From CAWBXL01 sp963837365 (GTDB taxonomy: Bacteria; Acidobacteriota; Terriglobia; Terriglobales; Acidobacteriaceae), in NCBI GenBank assembly GCA_963837365.1, contig CAWIMW010000001.1, positions 434,001 to 498,000 on the forward strand: 64,000 nucleotides of DNA, read 5' to 3'. The position numbers and the translations under genes are program-made. The notes under the pieces were generated by a model. The model was not told the DNA's origin, did no database searches, and saw only the letters and a list, made by a program, of their open reading frames with translations. Shown here piece by piece: positions 8,001 to 19,086 of this stretch (its first letter is position 1; each line of letters starts with the position of its first letter).

Positions 8001-9356
8001 ATGATTCTAGGCAGAGACGGCAGCTCTTCCATTGCGGCACGGGAGCCGCGGTTCCGCGATCCCGGCACGCGACTCCAGAATGTATTGCACCGCAATCGAC
8101 ACATGAGCAAAGGCGGTGTGTATGCAGTCTGCACCGCCCATCCCCAGGTCATAGCCGCCGCCATCCAGCAGTCCATCGAGGATGGTTCCATTCTGCATGT
8201 GGAGTCAACCTCGAGCCAGGTAAACCAGTTCGGGGGTTACGTTGGCCAGACCCCTTACCAGTTCGTGGAGTCCGTGCTGTCTGCTGCGCAACGCGCCGGA
8301 CTGCCTGGGGAGCGTGTGCTTTTGGGTGGAGATCACCTCGGCCCGTTTCCGTGGCGGCAAAAAGCATCGAGTGCAGCATTGGAAAATGCAAGAGAACTTG
8401 TGTGTAGTTGCGTGCGCGCGGGATATCAGAAAATCCATCTCGACGCCAGCATGCCTTGCGCGGACGACGGAACCGGAGTACTCCCAGAAGAGACCATCGC
8501 CGATCGGGCCGCCATGCTGTGCCAGGTTGCAGAAAAAACATTTGAAGAACTCCCATCAGGTTCGCCACAAATTGTCTATGTTGTGGGGACTGAGGTCCCG
8601 TCGCCGGGCGGAGAATCAGGCGACGCACAGGCCCCAGTGGTAACCGCGGCCGAACATGTGCACCGGACCCTGGAAGTATTCCAACGTGCGTTTGAGAAGC
8701 GGGGCCTGTTGTCAGCGTGGGAAAGGGTGATTGCACTCGTAGTCCAGCCAGGAGTAGATTTCGGAGCGGACGCGGTTTTTGACTATGATCGCGTCAAAGC
8801 CAGGGCATTGGCGGCCGCGTTATCGGAGCACCCTGCGATCGTGTATGAAGCCCACTCTACGGACTATCAGTCTCCCAAGTCTCTACGGCACATGGTGGAA
8901 GACCACTTCGCGATCCTTAAAGTTGGACCAGGGTTGACTTTTGCCTTTCGGGAATCGCTTTTTGCTCTGGCCGCGATCGAGCGCGAGTTGTTCGACAAGC
9001 GGGCGGGGCATCAATGCTCGCGGGTGCGCGAGGCGCTCGAAGAAGCAATGTTGAGCAACCCCATCTACTGGAAGACGTACTATCACGGAGACGAACAAGA
9101 CATTCGTCGAAACCTTATATATGGCTACAGTGATCGCTGCCGATATTACTGGCACGAGCCTTCGGTGCAGAAGGAGATTGCTCGGCTATTCGCCAACCTG
9201 GCCGTGTACCCGATGCCGCTCACGCTGGTGAGCCAGTATCTCCCGGGAGCCTATGAACCAATACGGGAGGGACAAATTCACCCCCTTCCCGAAAAGCTGA
9301 TTCAGCATCATATTCGGCAGGTACTACGCGGTTATGCCGCTGCCTGTGCAGATTGA
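8001..9356 (+). CDS. GatZ/KbaZ-family tagatose-1,6-bisphosphate pathway protein
   Basis: About 451 aa. GVYAVCTAHPQVIAAAIQQS, LLGGDHLGPFPW, IHLDASMPCADD, VGTEVPSPGG and VVQPGVDFG are the hallmarks of the GatZ/KbaZ/AgaZ family, which acts with or beside tagatose-1,6-bisphosphate aldolase; the family has also been proposed to include tagatose-6-phosphate kinases. No GatY/KbaY catalytic aldolase partner is found in the window. The start is uncertain: ATG 8001 is preceded by GGCAGGA, while ATG 8104 would cut into the region that normally precedes the conserved GxYxVCxAHP motif. First gene of the operon. Confidence 0.85.
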   Translation: MILGRDGSSSIAAREPRFRDPGTRLQNVLHRNRHMSKGGVYAVCTAHPQVIAAAIQQSIEDGSILHVESTSSQVNQFGGYVGQTPYQFVESVLSAAQRAGLPGERVLLGGDHLGPFPWRQKASSAALENARELVCSCVRAGYQKIHLDASMPCADDGTGVLPEETIADRAAMLCQVAEKTFEELPSGSPQIVYVVGTEVPSPGGESGDAQAPVVTAAEHVHRTLEVFQRAFEKRGLLSAWERVIALVVQPGVDFGADAVFDYDRVKARALAAALSEHPAIVYEAHSTDYQSPKSLRHMVEDHFAILKVGPGLTFAFRESLFALAAIERELFDKRAGHQCSRVREALEEAMLSNPIYWKTYYHGDEQDIRRNLIYGYSDRCRYYWHEPSVQKEIARLFANLAVYPMPLTLVSQYLPGAYEPIREGQIHPLPEKLIQHHIRQVLRGYAAACAD

Positions 9357-9404
9357 TGGATTGACGTTCGATAGCACTCAGTGAAATTCGCACCGCGGGG
9401 AAGA

Positions 9405-10442
9405 ATGGAAAAATTACATACAACCAAACAAGACAGTGGCGCGGATTTGTCAGTGGGATCGATCCCTGTCACAGTCATTGGCGAGCTCAACGTAGATCTG
9501 CTGATCACCGGCCTGAGCAGTTTCCCGCAACTGGGGCGCGAGGTGCTAGCCTCGCATTTCGAAACGGTACTGGGAAGCGCCTCGGCTATCTTTGCTTCCG
9601 GCCTGGCGCGGCTTGGATGCCCCGTCAATTTTCATAGCAGAGTGGGGGACGACGACTTCGGGCGTTTCTGCTTAGCTGCCCTTCAGGAACTGGGCATCCC
9701 GACCGGCAATATCACGGTTTCCCGTTCCAGCCGGACCGGTGCCACGATTGCGTTAAGCACAGCGGCCGACCGCGCGCTCGTAACCTTTCCCGGAGCTATC
9801 GCCGAACTCAGCTACCCGGATCTGGCACGAAACGCTTTGAACGGGTCTTCCCATCTTCATCTGACGTCGTTTTTCCTCCAGCATGGATTGCGCTCCGGTT
9901 TTGCGCAGCTCTTTCGCGACGCCCATCAGCGGGGTATGACCACGTCTTTTGATCCAAACGGAAATCCTTCCGAATCCTGGACCGCCGACATCTGGGACGT
10001 GATCGCAGAAGCAGACATTCTTTTCGTGAATGAGATCGAAGCCTTGTCTCTGACCAAAGAGAAGACCGTGCAGTCCGCGATGGCGCGGCTGGCCGCCAGG
10101 GTGCCACGCGTGGTGATCAAACTAGGCGCGAAGGGAGCCATCGGTTGCACGAACGGCGAGATCGTCACTGCTTCGCCATTCCCAATCTCCACGGTTGACA
10201 CGACCGGCGCCGGGGACTCATTCGCGGCCGGGTTTGTGCATGGTCATCTTTCGGGCAAGAACTTCCGTGACTGCCTGGTTGAAGGAAACGCATGCGGCGC
10301 ACTGTCCGCCTTACGAATTGGCGGAACCGCTGGCCAGCCCACACCGGACGAACTCGCGGTTTTCCTTGCGCACCATCAGATTCACTCCCGCGCGATGAGT
10401 GAGGAACGACACGGACCGGCAACGGTGATGCGCCAGGCGTGA
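9405..10442 (+). CDS. PfkB-family sugar kinase (first copy)
   Basis: 345 aa ribokinase/PfkB-type kinase: N-terminal VTVIGELNVDLLITGL, central GSASAIFASGLARLG, and the C-terminal signature VDTTGAGDSFAAGFVHG with the catalytic Asp of GAGDSF. It likely phosphorylates a sugar or sugar phosphate such as tagatose 6-phosphate, feeding the GatZ-family step. It is clearly paralogous to the kinase at 13977-14906 in the same cluster. It starts 48 bp after the GatZ-like gene and runs up to the glycosidase gene, so co-transcription is likely. Confidence 0.9.
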   Translation: MEKLHTTKQDSGADLSVGSIPVTVIGELNVDLLITGLSSFPQLGREVLASHFETVLGSASAIFASGLARLGCPVNFHSRVGDDDFGRFCLAALQELGIPTGNITVSRSSRTGATIALSTAADRALVTFPGAIAELSYPDLARNALNGSSHLHLTSFFLQHGLRSGFAQLFRDAHQRGMTTSFDPNGNPSESWTADIWDVIAEADILFVNEIEALSLTKEKTVQSAMARLAARVPRVVIKLGAKGAIGCTNGEIVTASPFPISTVDTTGAGDSFAAGFVHGHLSGKNFRDCLVEGNACGALSALRIGGTAGQPTPDELAVFLAHHQIHSRAMSEERHGPATVMRQA

Positions 10443-10458
10443 ACATTGGAGGTGCAAG

Positions 10459-12546
10459 GTGACTCTCAACTCTTGTGCAATTACCGGCACGCTCGTAATC
10501 ATGCTTTCAAACGGATTGCACGCCTCTGCTGCGAAGCCCTCCAAGCAAAATCCCCAGATTCAAAGCGCGAACCTCAGGGTCGAATTCGACCGCAGCCTGC
10601 GCAGCCGAGTGATTGCCCGATTCGACGGTAAAGAAACGGTGACGGGGCCATTGGTGTCGTCTGAGAGCGTCATGGAAGGAGACAAGAAAGTATCCGTATT
10701 CCTCCTGACCTCGCAAACCCGCGGGCCTGTCAAAGATGCCTTCGGAGCCGGGGAACGGCTCACTGTGACGGGAAAGTCAGGAACACTATCAAAAGCGGTT
10801 ACGGTCACAATGTACGACGATTTTCCTACGATGGGGTTCTTCGACGTTCAGTACACCAACACGGCAACAACCAAGCTACCTCTCACTGGATGGACTAACA
10901 ACGGATACACACTGAATGCCCAGGCGCGCATTCATGGCTCGGCTGCGCACGGCGACCGTAGCGCGCCCGCGTTTTGGTCTTATCAAAGCGGCTCGTACGA
11001 GAAACGCCCTAACTGGATTGTGCCGCTGCACGCCAAATTCCAGCAGGAGAACTTTCTTGGCATGAATGCCAGCGACTACGGTGGCGGCACACCGGTCGTG
11101 GATGTTTGGCGCCGGGATGTTGGCATCGCCGTAGGCCATGTGGCTCCCCGTCCGCGGTTAGTTTCCCTGCCGGTATCCATGCCCGATGCCTCTCATGCCA
11201 AGATCGCGGTGCGCTACCGGCACCCGATTTCGCTGGCCCCCGGAGAAAGTTTTCATACTCTGCGCACGTTCGTCGCGGTCCACCAGGGAGACTACTTCCG
11301 CACCTTGACCGACTATCGCCGTTTCATGGTGAAGCAAGGTTTTCAGATGGCTGCGCCGCCAGATGACGCCTACGGAGCGATATGGTGCGCCTGGGGATAT
11401 GGCCGTTCGGTCCAACCCAAGCAGGTGTATGACACGCTGCCGACCGTCAAGCGATTGGGATTTACCTGGGTCACCCTCGATGACGGATGGCAGAACGATT
11501 ATGGCGACTGGGGCCTCGACCCGAAGAAATTTCCTCACGGGGACGCCGATATGAAAGCTCTGGTGGACCGAATTCACCAGGAAGGTTTTCGCGCCCAGCT
11601 CTGGTGGTCGCCGCTGAACGCCGTGCTGAAGTCAGAATTGCTAAAGGAGCACCCGGACTACTTGCTGCTGAACCGTGATGGTTCCAAGCGAAAAATTTCC
11701 TGGTGGGATTCCTATTATCTGTGTCCGGCAGACAAGCAGGTTGTGGAGTATCACAAGGCCCTGGTGCGAAAAATCCTGGTGGATTGGGGTTTCGATGGCC
11801 TGAAGCTGGACGGTCAGCACATGAACGGAGCGCCGGCTTGCTACAACCCCGCCCATCATCACGCGAGGCCCGAGGATTCTGTCGAGGCCATGCCGGATTT
11901 CTTTCGCGAGATCTACGAGACCGCGCAAGCCGCGAAGCCCGGAGCGTTGGTGGAATTCTGTCCTTGCGGCACGGCATACTCCTTCTTCACCATGCCGCAC
12001 TTCAATATGTCCGTAGCCTCTGATCCTGAAAGTTCCTTCCAGATTCGTTCCAAAGCCAAGACATTAAAGGCCCTCATGGGAGACTCGATCCCATACTTCG
12101 GAGACCACGTCGAGCTAAGTGACGGTGGCAACGACTTTGCCTCCACGGTTGGTGTGGGCGGGGTTATAGGAACGCAGTTTGTCCTGCCCTCACTCGTCCA
12201 AAAGAGAAGCAAGTCTGATCTGACACCCGAACGAGAGAAGGACTTCGAGAAATGGATGCGCATCTATCGTGAAAAAATGCTTTCGCGGGGGCAGTATCTA
12301 GGCGAACTCTATGACATCGGCTTCGATGTGCCCGAGACGCATGTGATCCGCAAGGAGCAGACCCTGTACTACGCTTTCTTTGCCAAGCATTGGAAGGGGC
12401 CCGTCGAACTGCGTGGCCTTGAAGACCGTACCTATACCGTGCTCGACTATGTCAACGGCGTTAGTCTCGGCACGGTATCCGGTGGCAAGGCACGCCTGCC
12501 GGTTGCGTTCAACCAACATCTGCTCTTGGAAGTACGGCCACAATAG
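10459..12546 (+). CDS. Exported GH36/melibiase-type alpha-galactosidase
   Basis: 695 aa. A signal-like N-terminus precedes a beta-sandwich and then a TIM barrel with GFTWVTLDDGWQNDYGDW, FRAQLWWSPL and FDGLKLDGQHMNG; the Asp of K-x-D (KLDG) is the expected nucleophile of clan GH-D enzymes. A C-terminal beta domain follows. This fits an alpha-galactosidase or alpha-N-acetylgalactosaminidase. The GTG start at 10459 has GGAGG about six bases upstream and lies only 16 bp after the kinase stop. In context it would release the sugar that the kinases and isomerase handle. Confidence 0.85.
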   Translation: MTLNSCAITGTLVIMLSNGLHASAAKPSKQNPQIQSANLRVEFDRSLRSRVIARFDGKETVTGPLVSSESVMEGDKKVSVFLLTSQTRGPVKDAFGAGERLTVTGKSGTLSKAVTVTMYDDFPTMGFFDVQYTNTATTKLPLTGWTNNGYTLNAQARIHGSAAHGDRSAPAFWSYQSGSYEKRPNWIVPLHAKFQQENFLGMNASDYGGGTPVVDVWRRDVGIAVGHVAPRPRLVSLPVSMPDASHAKIAVRYRHPISLAPGESFHTLRTFVAVHQGDYFRTLTDYRRFMVKQGFQMAAPPDDAYGAIWCAWGYGRSVQPKQVYDTLPTVKRLGFTWVTLDDGWQNDYGDWGLDPKKFPHGDADMKALVDRIHQEGFRAQLWWSPLNAVLKSELLKEHPDYLLLNRDGSKRKISWWDSYYLCPADKQVVEYHKALVRKILVDWGFDGLKLDGQHMNGAPACYNPAHHHARPEDSVEAMPDFFREIYETAQAAKPGALVEFCPCGTAYSFFTMPHFNMSVASDPESSFQIRSKAKTLKALMGDSIPYFGDHVELSDGGNDFASTVGVGGVIGTQFVLPSLVQKRSKSDLTPEREKDFEKWMRIYREKMLSRGQYLGELYDIGFDVPETHVIRKEQTLYYAFFAKHWKGPVELRGLEDRTYTVLDYVNGVSLGTVSGGKARLPVAFNQHLLLEVRPQ

Positions 12547-12731
12547 GAGCGAAGAATCGGAAATGCACTTCGGCAAGTAATGATTTGGAAGGGGAAGAAT
12601 GCGGATTCTCGTCGGGAAATCGTTGGTATTTCGTTTTATTGTATAATCTTTCTATATATTTCGTAATATTCCGAATAGATCTAGAGACAAAGTTGAAGCG
12701 TGCGTTTGGCAAGGACGGTAAGGAGGATCAC

Positions 12732-13925
12732 TTGCAGAATCCACTGCAGGTTCTACTCGATTTGGCTGACGAGGAAAAGGATGTGCGCGGCATCCGGCAC
12801 ACCCCACAAGAGATCTCGCAACAGCCCGGTAGCTGGAGGGGAACCTACGAACGGTGCCGGGAACGTCAGGTGGAACTGAGTTCGTTTTTGAAGGGATCCG
12901 CTATTGGATCAAAGCATCCTTGCATACCTACAGTATTTCTGGTCGGCGCTGGGACCTCCGACTATATTGGACGCGCCGTGGCCGATCTGTTGCGGCAGCG
13001 CTGGTCTTGTCACGTTTGGCCGGTTCCGAGCACCGACCTGCTCATCAACATGGAGAGCCTGACGGGGGCAGAATGCGACTCCTTGTGGATTTCTTTCTCC
13101 CGGTCCGGCGACAGTTCCGAGGGTGTTGCCGTGATGGAAAAGGCCTTTGCGGCATATCCCCGAATCCGGCATCTGCTTGTCACTTGTAACCGTGACGGGC
13201 AAATGGCCCAACTTTGTTCCGAAAGACCGGACCAATCGCTCGCTCTTGTCCTCGACGACGCGGTAAACGACCAGGGTCTCGCGATGACTAGTTCGTTTAG
13301 CAATATGGTGGTCGCTGGTCAGTGTCTTGCACACCTGGATGATTTGGAGTCCTACGGGGAAATTCTGGCGAGGTTGTGCGAAATGGGGAGCAAGTTCCTG
13401 AGAAATGCAGTGGATATTGCGGCTTCCATCGCCGCGAAGAATCTCTCGAAAGCTTGTTTTCTTGGCTCCGGACCGCTTTCGGCGGTTGCGAACGAGTCTG
13501 CACTAAAGCTGCTCGAACTCACTGCTGGCAAGATTCACACCCTGTCCGAGTCGGTACTGGGGTTCCGCCATGGTCCCATGTCAGCTTTGGATAAGGACAC
13601 GTTGTTCGCGCAATTCGTCTCAAATGACCCGCGGCGGCAAAAATACGAACTGGACTTGCTTCGCGAGATACGGAACAAACAATTGGCGGGAGTCACCGTC
13701 GCAGTGACGCCGAAAGCGGTTCCAGGACTGGATCGGTTGGTTGACGATGTGATTTCCTTGGATGCTCCGTCCAGCCTCCGAGACGAATACCGGCCCCCTG
13801 TGGACGTGATTTTTCCGCAATTGCTGGGCCTGTTCTCGTCTTTGAACGCGGGGCTTCGTCCTGATCTCCCAAGTCCGAATGGCGCGATCAACCGGGTGGT
13901 CGCAGATCTCCAGATCTATTCCTAA
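12732..13925 (+). CDS. agaS: AgaS-type SIS-domain sugar-phosphate isomerase/deaminase
   Basis: 397 aa with two SIS domains. TVFLVGAGTSDYIGRAVAD, the phosphosugar-binding SFSRSGDSSEGV, and LGSGPLSAVANESALKLLELTAG plus SVLGFRHGPMSAL are characteristic of AgaS, which converts galactosamine 6-phosphate to tagatose 6-phosphate with loss of ammonia. I prefer a TTG start at 12732: GGAGG sits five bases upstream and the product then starts just before the conserved PQEISQQPGSW. An earlier ATG at 12585 would read through an AT-rich promoter-like stretch (TATAAT at 12642-12647). Confidence 0.85.
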   Translation: MQNPLQVLLDLADEEKDVRGIRHTPQEISQQPGSWRGTYERCRERQVELSSFLKGSAIGSKHPCIPTVFLVGAGTSDYIGRAVADLLRQRWSCHVWPVPSTDLLINMESLTGAECDSLWISFSRSGDSSEGVAVMEKAFAAYPRIRHLLVTCNRDGQMAQLCSERPDQSLALVLDDAVNDQGLAMTSSFSNMVVAGQCLAHLDDLESYGEILARLCEMGSKFLRNAVDIAASIAAKNLSKACFLGSGPLSAVANESALKLLELTAGKIHTLSESVLGFRHGPMSALDKDTLFAQFVSNDPRRQKYELDLLREIRNKQLAGVTVAVTPKAVPGLDRLVDDVISLDAPSSLRDEYRPPVDVIFPQLLGLFSSLNAGLRPDLPSPNGAINRVVADLQIYS

Positions 13926-13976
13926 GTTGCAGCATGCCGGCGACTAATTATCTTAAGTGCGTAGCGGAGGAGAGTC

Positions 13977-14906
13977 ATGGCGGCGTTGGACGTATGCGTG
14001 GTTGGTGAAATCAACCTTGACTTGATCCTCTACGGCCTGCCTAAAGAACTGGTGCTGGACCGGGAACTCCTCGCCAGCCATCTGGCGCTTACGTTGGGCA
14101 GTTCGTCGGCGATTTTTGCCCATAATCTGGCCATGCTTGGCAGCAAGGTCGGCTTCATCTCGAAAACTGGTGGCGACGCGCTGGGGAAAATGGCCCTTGA
14201 GAGACTGGCGGCTGCGGGTGTCGAAGTAGGCCGGGTAAAGCATTCAACCGGGCGGACGGCTACGGGACTGACTGTAGTTTTGCCTTACGCGCGCCAGCGT
14301 TACATCCTTACCTATCCCGGCACCATGTTTGAACTGCAGTATTCTGACCTCGACATGGGATATGTGCGGTCCGCGCGGCATCTGCACGTTTCCTCATTCT
14401 TTCTGCACCGTGCGCTGCGGCCCAGAATCCTGGATCTATTCCGCCAAGCGAAGGCGGCGGGGCTGTCAACTTCTCTTGATACGAACGACGATCCTGAGAA
14501 CAAGTGGGACCGGGATTTGCTGGAAGTACTCAAGCACGTGGATGTTTTTCTTCCCAACGATCGTGAAGCAAAAAAGATTGCCCGCACCGACGACCTCTCG
14601 CAAGCCATCAACCTGCTCGCAGGATTGGCCAAGATTGTGGTCGTGAAACGTGGCGCTGCAGCCGCCATCTGCCGGTCCGGGCAGGAGCAGTGCAGCCTTA
14701 TGCCTCCCAGCGTAAAGTCTGTGGATGACATTGGGGCGGGAGACAGTTTCGACGCGGGATTCATTCACCAGTTCCTGACCGGAGCGAAACTTGAGGACTG
14801 TCTGGCTTTCGCAAACCTGGCCGGTGCATATTCGACCACCAAAGAAGGTGGCACGGAGGCATTTCGCGATCGGGCCGCGCTCACCAACTTTGTCCGGCAG
14901 CATTGA
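13977..14906 (+). CDS. PfkB-family sugar kinase (second copy)
   Basis: 309 aa. VCVVGEINLDLILYGL, GSSSAIFAHNLAMLG, HLHVSSFFLHRALRP and the C-terminal SVDDIGAGDSFDAGFIHQ mark a ribokinase/PfkB kinase. Alignment by eye with the kinase at 9405-10442 shows the same blocks in the same order, so these are paralogues. Having two kinases fits two successive phosphorylations (sugar, then tagatose 6-phosphate) or two substrates. GGAGG lies upstream of ATG 13977. Confidence 0.9.
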   Translation: MAALDVCVVGEINLDLILYGLPKELVLDRELLASHLALTLGSSSAIFAHNLAMLGSKVGFISKTGGDALGKMALERLAAAGVEVGRVKHSTGRTATGLTVVLPYARQRYILTYPGTMFELQYSDLDMGYVRSARHLHVSSFFLHRALRPRILDLFRQAKAAGLSTSLDTNDDPENKWDRDLLEVLKHVDVFLPNDREAKKIARTDDLSQAINLLAGLAKIVVVKRGAAAAICRSGQEQCSLMPPSVKSVDDIGAGDSFDAGFIHQFLTGAKLEDCLAFANLAGAYSTTKEGGTEAFRDRAALTNFVRQH

Positions 14907-14955
14907 AGAGCAAAGGGACTAAGCTAGCCTCGGCCATGAGATCCGAGGAGCGGAC

Positions 14956-15741
14956 TCACACTAGCGTCACCTTAATGCCCGCATCTTTCAATGCCTGGAG
15001 GTCGGACTTGGGGATGGCTTTGTCGGTGATGACGTGCTGTAGAGATGCGGTTTGCACAATGAGAGACAGACTGCGCCGGCCAAACTTGCTGGAATCGCAG
15101 ACGACGACGGTGCGTTTCGCAATTTCTGTCATGATCCGATTCACTTTGGCTTCCGGAAGGTTGGGCGTGCTGAGGCCGTGGCGGACATCGAATCCATCGA
15201 CCCCTAAGAACAGTATGTCGGCGCTGAGCCGGCGCAGCGTCTCTTCTGCGATCGGGCCAACCAGAGAGAAGGAATTCTTGCGTACGGTGCCCCCGGTCAG
15301 GATGACCTCAATCGAGGAACTCGCAAGCTCGGCGGCAATATTCACACCGTTGGTGATGACCGTCAGGTTCTCCAGATTGCGCAAAACCCGGGCAATTTCC
15401 ATGGTGGTCGTGCCGGAATCCAGGATCACCACCTGCCCCTCGGATACCAAGCGCGCTGCTGCCGAGGCAATGCGAAGTTTTTCTTTCCTCCGCCAGCGTT
15501 CTTTTTCACGTAACGAGGGATCTTCGAGAGCGCCATCGCGCGTAGGTAATGCGCCTCCGTGGGTGCGCTGGATCATCCCGCGTACATGGAGCGCTTCAAG
15601 GTCCTTACGGATGGTGACTTGCGAAGTATCGAACTCCTTTGCGAGATCGGCTACCAGCACTCGCCTTTCACGTTGCAGAAGTTCAAGGATCGCCCGGCGA
15701 CGTTCCTCATTGAGCAAGCTTGTTCTTTCCAAAGAGCGCAT
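14956..15741 (-). CDS. DeoR/GlpR-family transcriptional repressor
   Basis: About 261 aa. An N-terminal winged helix (ERRRAILELLQRERRVLVADLAKEFDTSQVTIRKDLEAL) is followed by the phosphosugar-sensing DeoR domain (VILDSGTTTMEIAR, TVITNGVNIAAEL, LTGGTVRKNSFSLVGP, FLGVDGFD). It is convergent with the second kinase and most likely controls the sugar cluster in response to a sugar phosphate. The start at 15741 places the usual 10-12 residues ahead of the helix; ATGs at 15795 (with AGGAC directly upstream) and 15828 are in frame and cannot be excluded. Confidence 0.85.
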   Translation of the reverse strand: MRSLERTSLLNEERRRAILELLQRERRVLVADLAKEFDTSQVTIRKDLEALHVRGMIQRTHGGALPTRDGALEDPSLREKERWRRKEKLRIASAAARLVSEGQVVILDSGTTTMEIARVLRNLENLTVITNGVNIAAELASSSIEVILTGGTVRKNSFSLVGPIAEETLRRLSADILFLGVDGFDVRHGLSTPNLPEAKVNRIMTEIAKRTVVVCDSSKFGRRSLSLIVQTASLQHVITDKAIPKSDLQALKDAGIKVTLV

Positions 15742-15913
15742 CTTGGCGTTTATGTGTTGCCCTGCTACGCATAGGGACGATTCTTTATATCGCATGTCCT
15801 GCGGATCAGCAAGGAGCGGGCCGCGCATCGCATGTGAATTTACGCGTGGACCAGCGCGGTCACCAGCGAATGTGAAAGAGTGGATGTTCTGATTGGGGAC
15901 CTAGGATGACAAG

Positions 15914-16114
15914 ATGAATATTCCGGCACAAACCAGTTCTTCTTCAACAACGGCCGCTGAAGCCCCGCGTCTAAGACGATCGTTGACACTATGGGACCTG
16001 ATTCTCTACGGAATCATTGTGATTCAAACGGTGGCGCCGATGTCCGTTTCCCGCGTGCTCAGTGACCGCGGTCACGGCCACGTAGGAACCTCCATTCTGA
16101 TCGCCATGGTGGCG
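15914..16114 (+). pseudogene. Remnant of an APC-family amino-acid permease
   Basis: The first 67 codons (RRSLTLWDLILYGIIVIQTVAP, then ILIAMVA) match the cytoplasmic N-terminus and first membrane helix of APC amino-acid permeases. Those are normally 450 residues or more with 12 helices. Homology stops abruptly after ILIAMVA; the frame continues a few codons into the next gene and ends at 16144. I read this as a deletion that removed nearly the whole permease and joined its start to the acyl-AMP ligase region. Confidence 0.6.
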
Positions 16115-16124
16115 CAAACACAAA

Positions 16125-17845
<1,721 letters not shown>

Positions 17846-17849
<4 letters not shown>

Positions 17850-18103
17850 CGCCTGAAGCCCAGCAAATGATTGCGCACATCCTTCAGTTGATTCGAAGCC
17901 CCACCTTGACCATCGATGAGAACACCGCGCTGGTTTCTTCTGGACTCATCGATTCGATGGCATTGGTGGATTTATTACTGAAGCTTGAAGACCTCACCCA
18001 CATGCGCATTCCGCCTGGGAAGGTGCAACCGAAGGACATGGATTCGGTTGCGAAGATGTTCGCGACCGCGCAGCGGGTGGGTAAACCGCGAAAGCAGGGT
18101 TAG
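17846..18103 (+). CDS. Acyl carrier protein
   Basis: 85 aa, the size of a free ACP. GLIDSMALVDLLLKLED carries the phosphopantetheine-accepting Ser at residue 37 in a D-S context. The ATGA overlap with the upstream FAAL gene implies translational coupling, and it is presumably the FAAL acceptor. No ketosynthase or acyltransferase follows directly: the next gene is on the opposite strand and convergent. The final product is therefore not evident here. Confidence 0.85.
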
Positions 18104-18984
18104 CGGGAAAAGCCGAACCCCACGACCAGCAGTACAGCGAAGGCTAGAGCATGTAGCATTTCACCCCAACCGAGCCGGCGTATGACCAGAGGTCCAGGCT
18201 TTTTGGCGAACCAGGCAAAGCCACGAAACAGAATGGGCAGGAAAGCCAACAGCGCCAGTTTCGGCAGCCACGCAAAGTGGTAGAGGGAGGCCAACACGAC
18301 GCCGAGGAAAATATTTCCTGCGAAGAAGGTCCAGCCGATCCCGATTTTTTCTTTCAGGCTGCCGGCGTGCGTTCCGCGGATACGGAGCCACACAAAATGG
18401 ATCTGGCCGACAGCAAACAACCAATTCACCAACCAAAGACACCAGGCTGTAGCGCTCAGGCGGCCAACCGCCGCTGAATATGCGGCAGGCGCAGTCGAAG
18501 TAAGCACGAGGGCCCCACATAATTCGGCGGCCATTCTCGTGTTACGCCCGATTCTTTTCAGCAGAGTCTGCGCCAGAAACGCAATGCCCGCAATTGCGCC
18601 AATCCAGAAAAGCTGAAGATTCTGACCTTGCCAGAAAAGCGCGGTGAGGCTAACCACTGTCAACCCGGCCAACGGCCATAGGACGCTACTGACCAGGCGC
18701 TTTTCATCACGCGACTGCACATGTATGCCACCGGCGCCATACAGGCTCTCAAGCGGTGTACGCAGCCAAAATAAGGCCAGGGCGGCCACCGCGAGCGTGA
18801 GGACGGAACTGCTGCGTCCTCCCTCCAGCAGGCCAACAAGTGCACCCGTAGCCAAGGGAATCAACAACATTCCCCAAGCCCCATGTTCACGGGGAACTAC
18901 AAGCGCGCGATGCCGCGCTTTCTGCGCGAAGGCCCGAACTGGATCTGCCGCCGTAACCGAAGTCTGAGCCGGTATAGCTCCCAT
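18100..18984 (-). CDS. YwiC-like polytopic membrane protein
   Basis: 294 aa with about eight hydrophobic segments. The N-terminal VVPREHGAWGMLLIPLATGALVG is the signature of the YwiC-like family, whose function is unknown. The gene converges on the ACP gene with a 4-bp overlap of the two 3' ends. A UbiA-like prenyltransferase relationship has sometimes been suspected for this fold, but no DxxxD motif is visible. Confidence 0.75.
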   Translation of the reverse strand: MGAIPAQTSVTAADPVRAFAQKARHRALVVPREHGAWGMLLIPLATGALVGLLEGGRSSSVLTLAVAALALFWLRTPLESLYGAGGIHVQSRDEKRLVSSVLWPLAGLTVVSLTALFWQGQNLQLFWIGAIAGIAFLAQTLLKRIGRNTRMAAELCGALVLTSTAPAAYSAAVGRLSATAWCLWLVNWLFAVGQIHFVWLRIRGTHAGSLKEKIGIGWTFFAGNIFLGVVLASLYHFAWLPKLALLAFLPILFRGFAWFAKKPGPLVIRRLGWGEMLHALAFAVLLVVGFGFSR

Positions 18985-19015
18985 TATGATCTGCTCACGA
19001 GAAGTACCTCAGCCC

Positions 19016-19055
19016 AAAAACTGCTGCACGGCGAACATCGCTGTACCCGTGCAGC
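19016..19055 (-). terminator. Intrinsic terminator of the small cytochrome c gene
   Basis: On the minus strand, GCTGCACGG and CCGTGCAGC form a 9-bp stem with a 15-nt loop and are followed by AG and a run of five T. It lies about 30 bp after the cytochrome stop codon. Confidence 0.7.
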
Positions 19056-19086
19056 GTTTACAAATCTCACAATTATGGCAAGTTGC

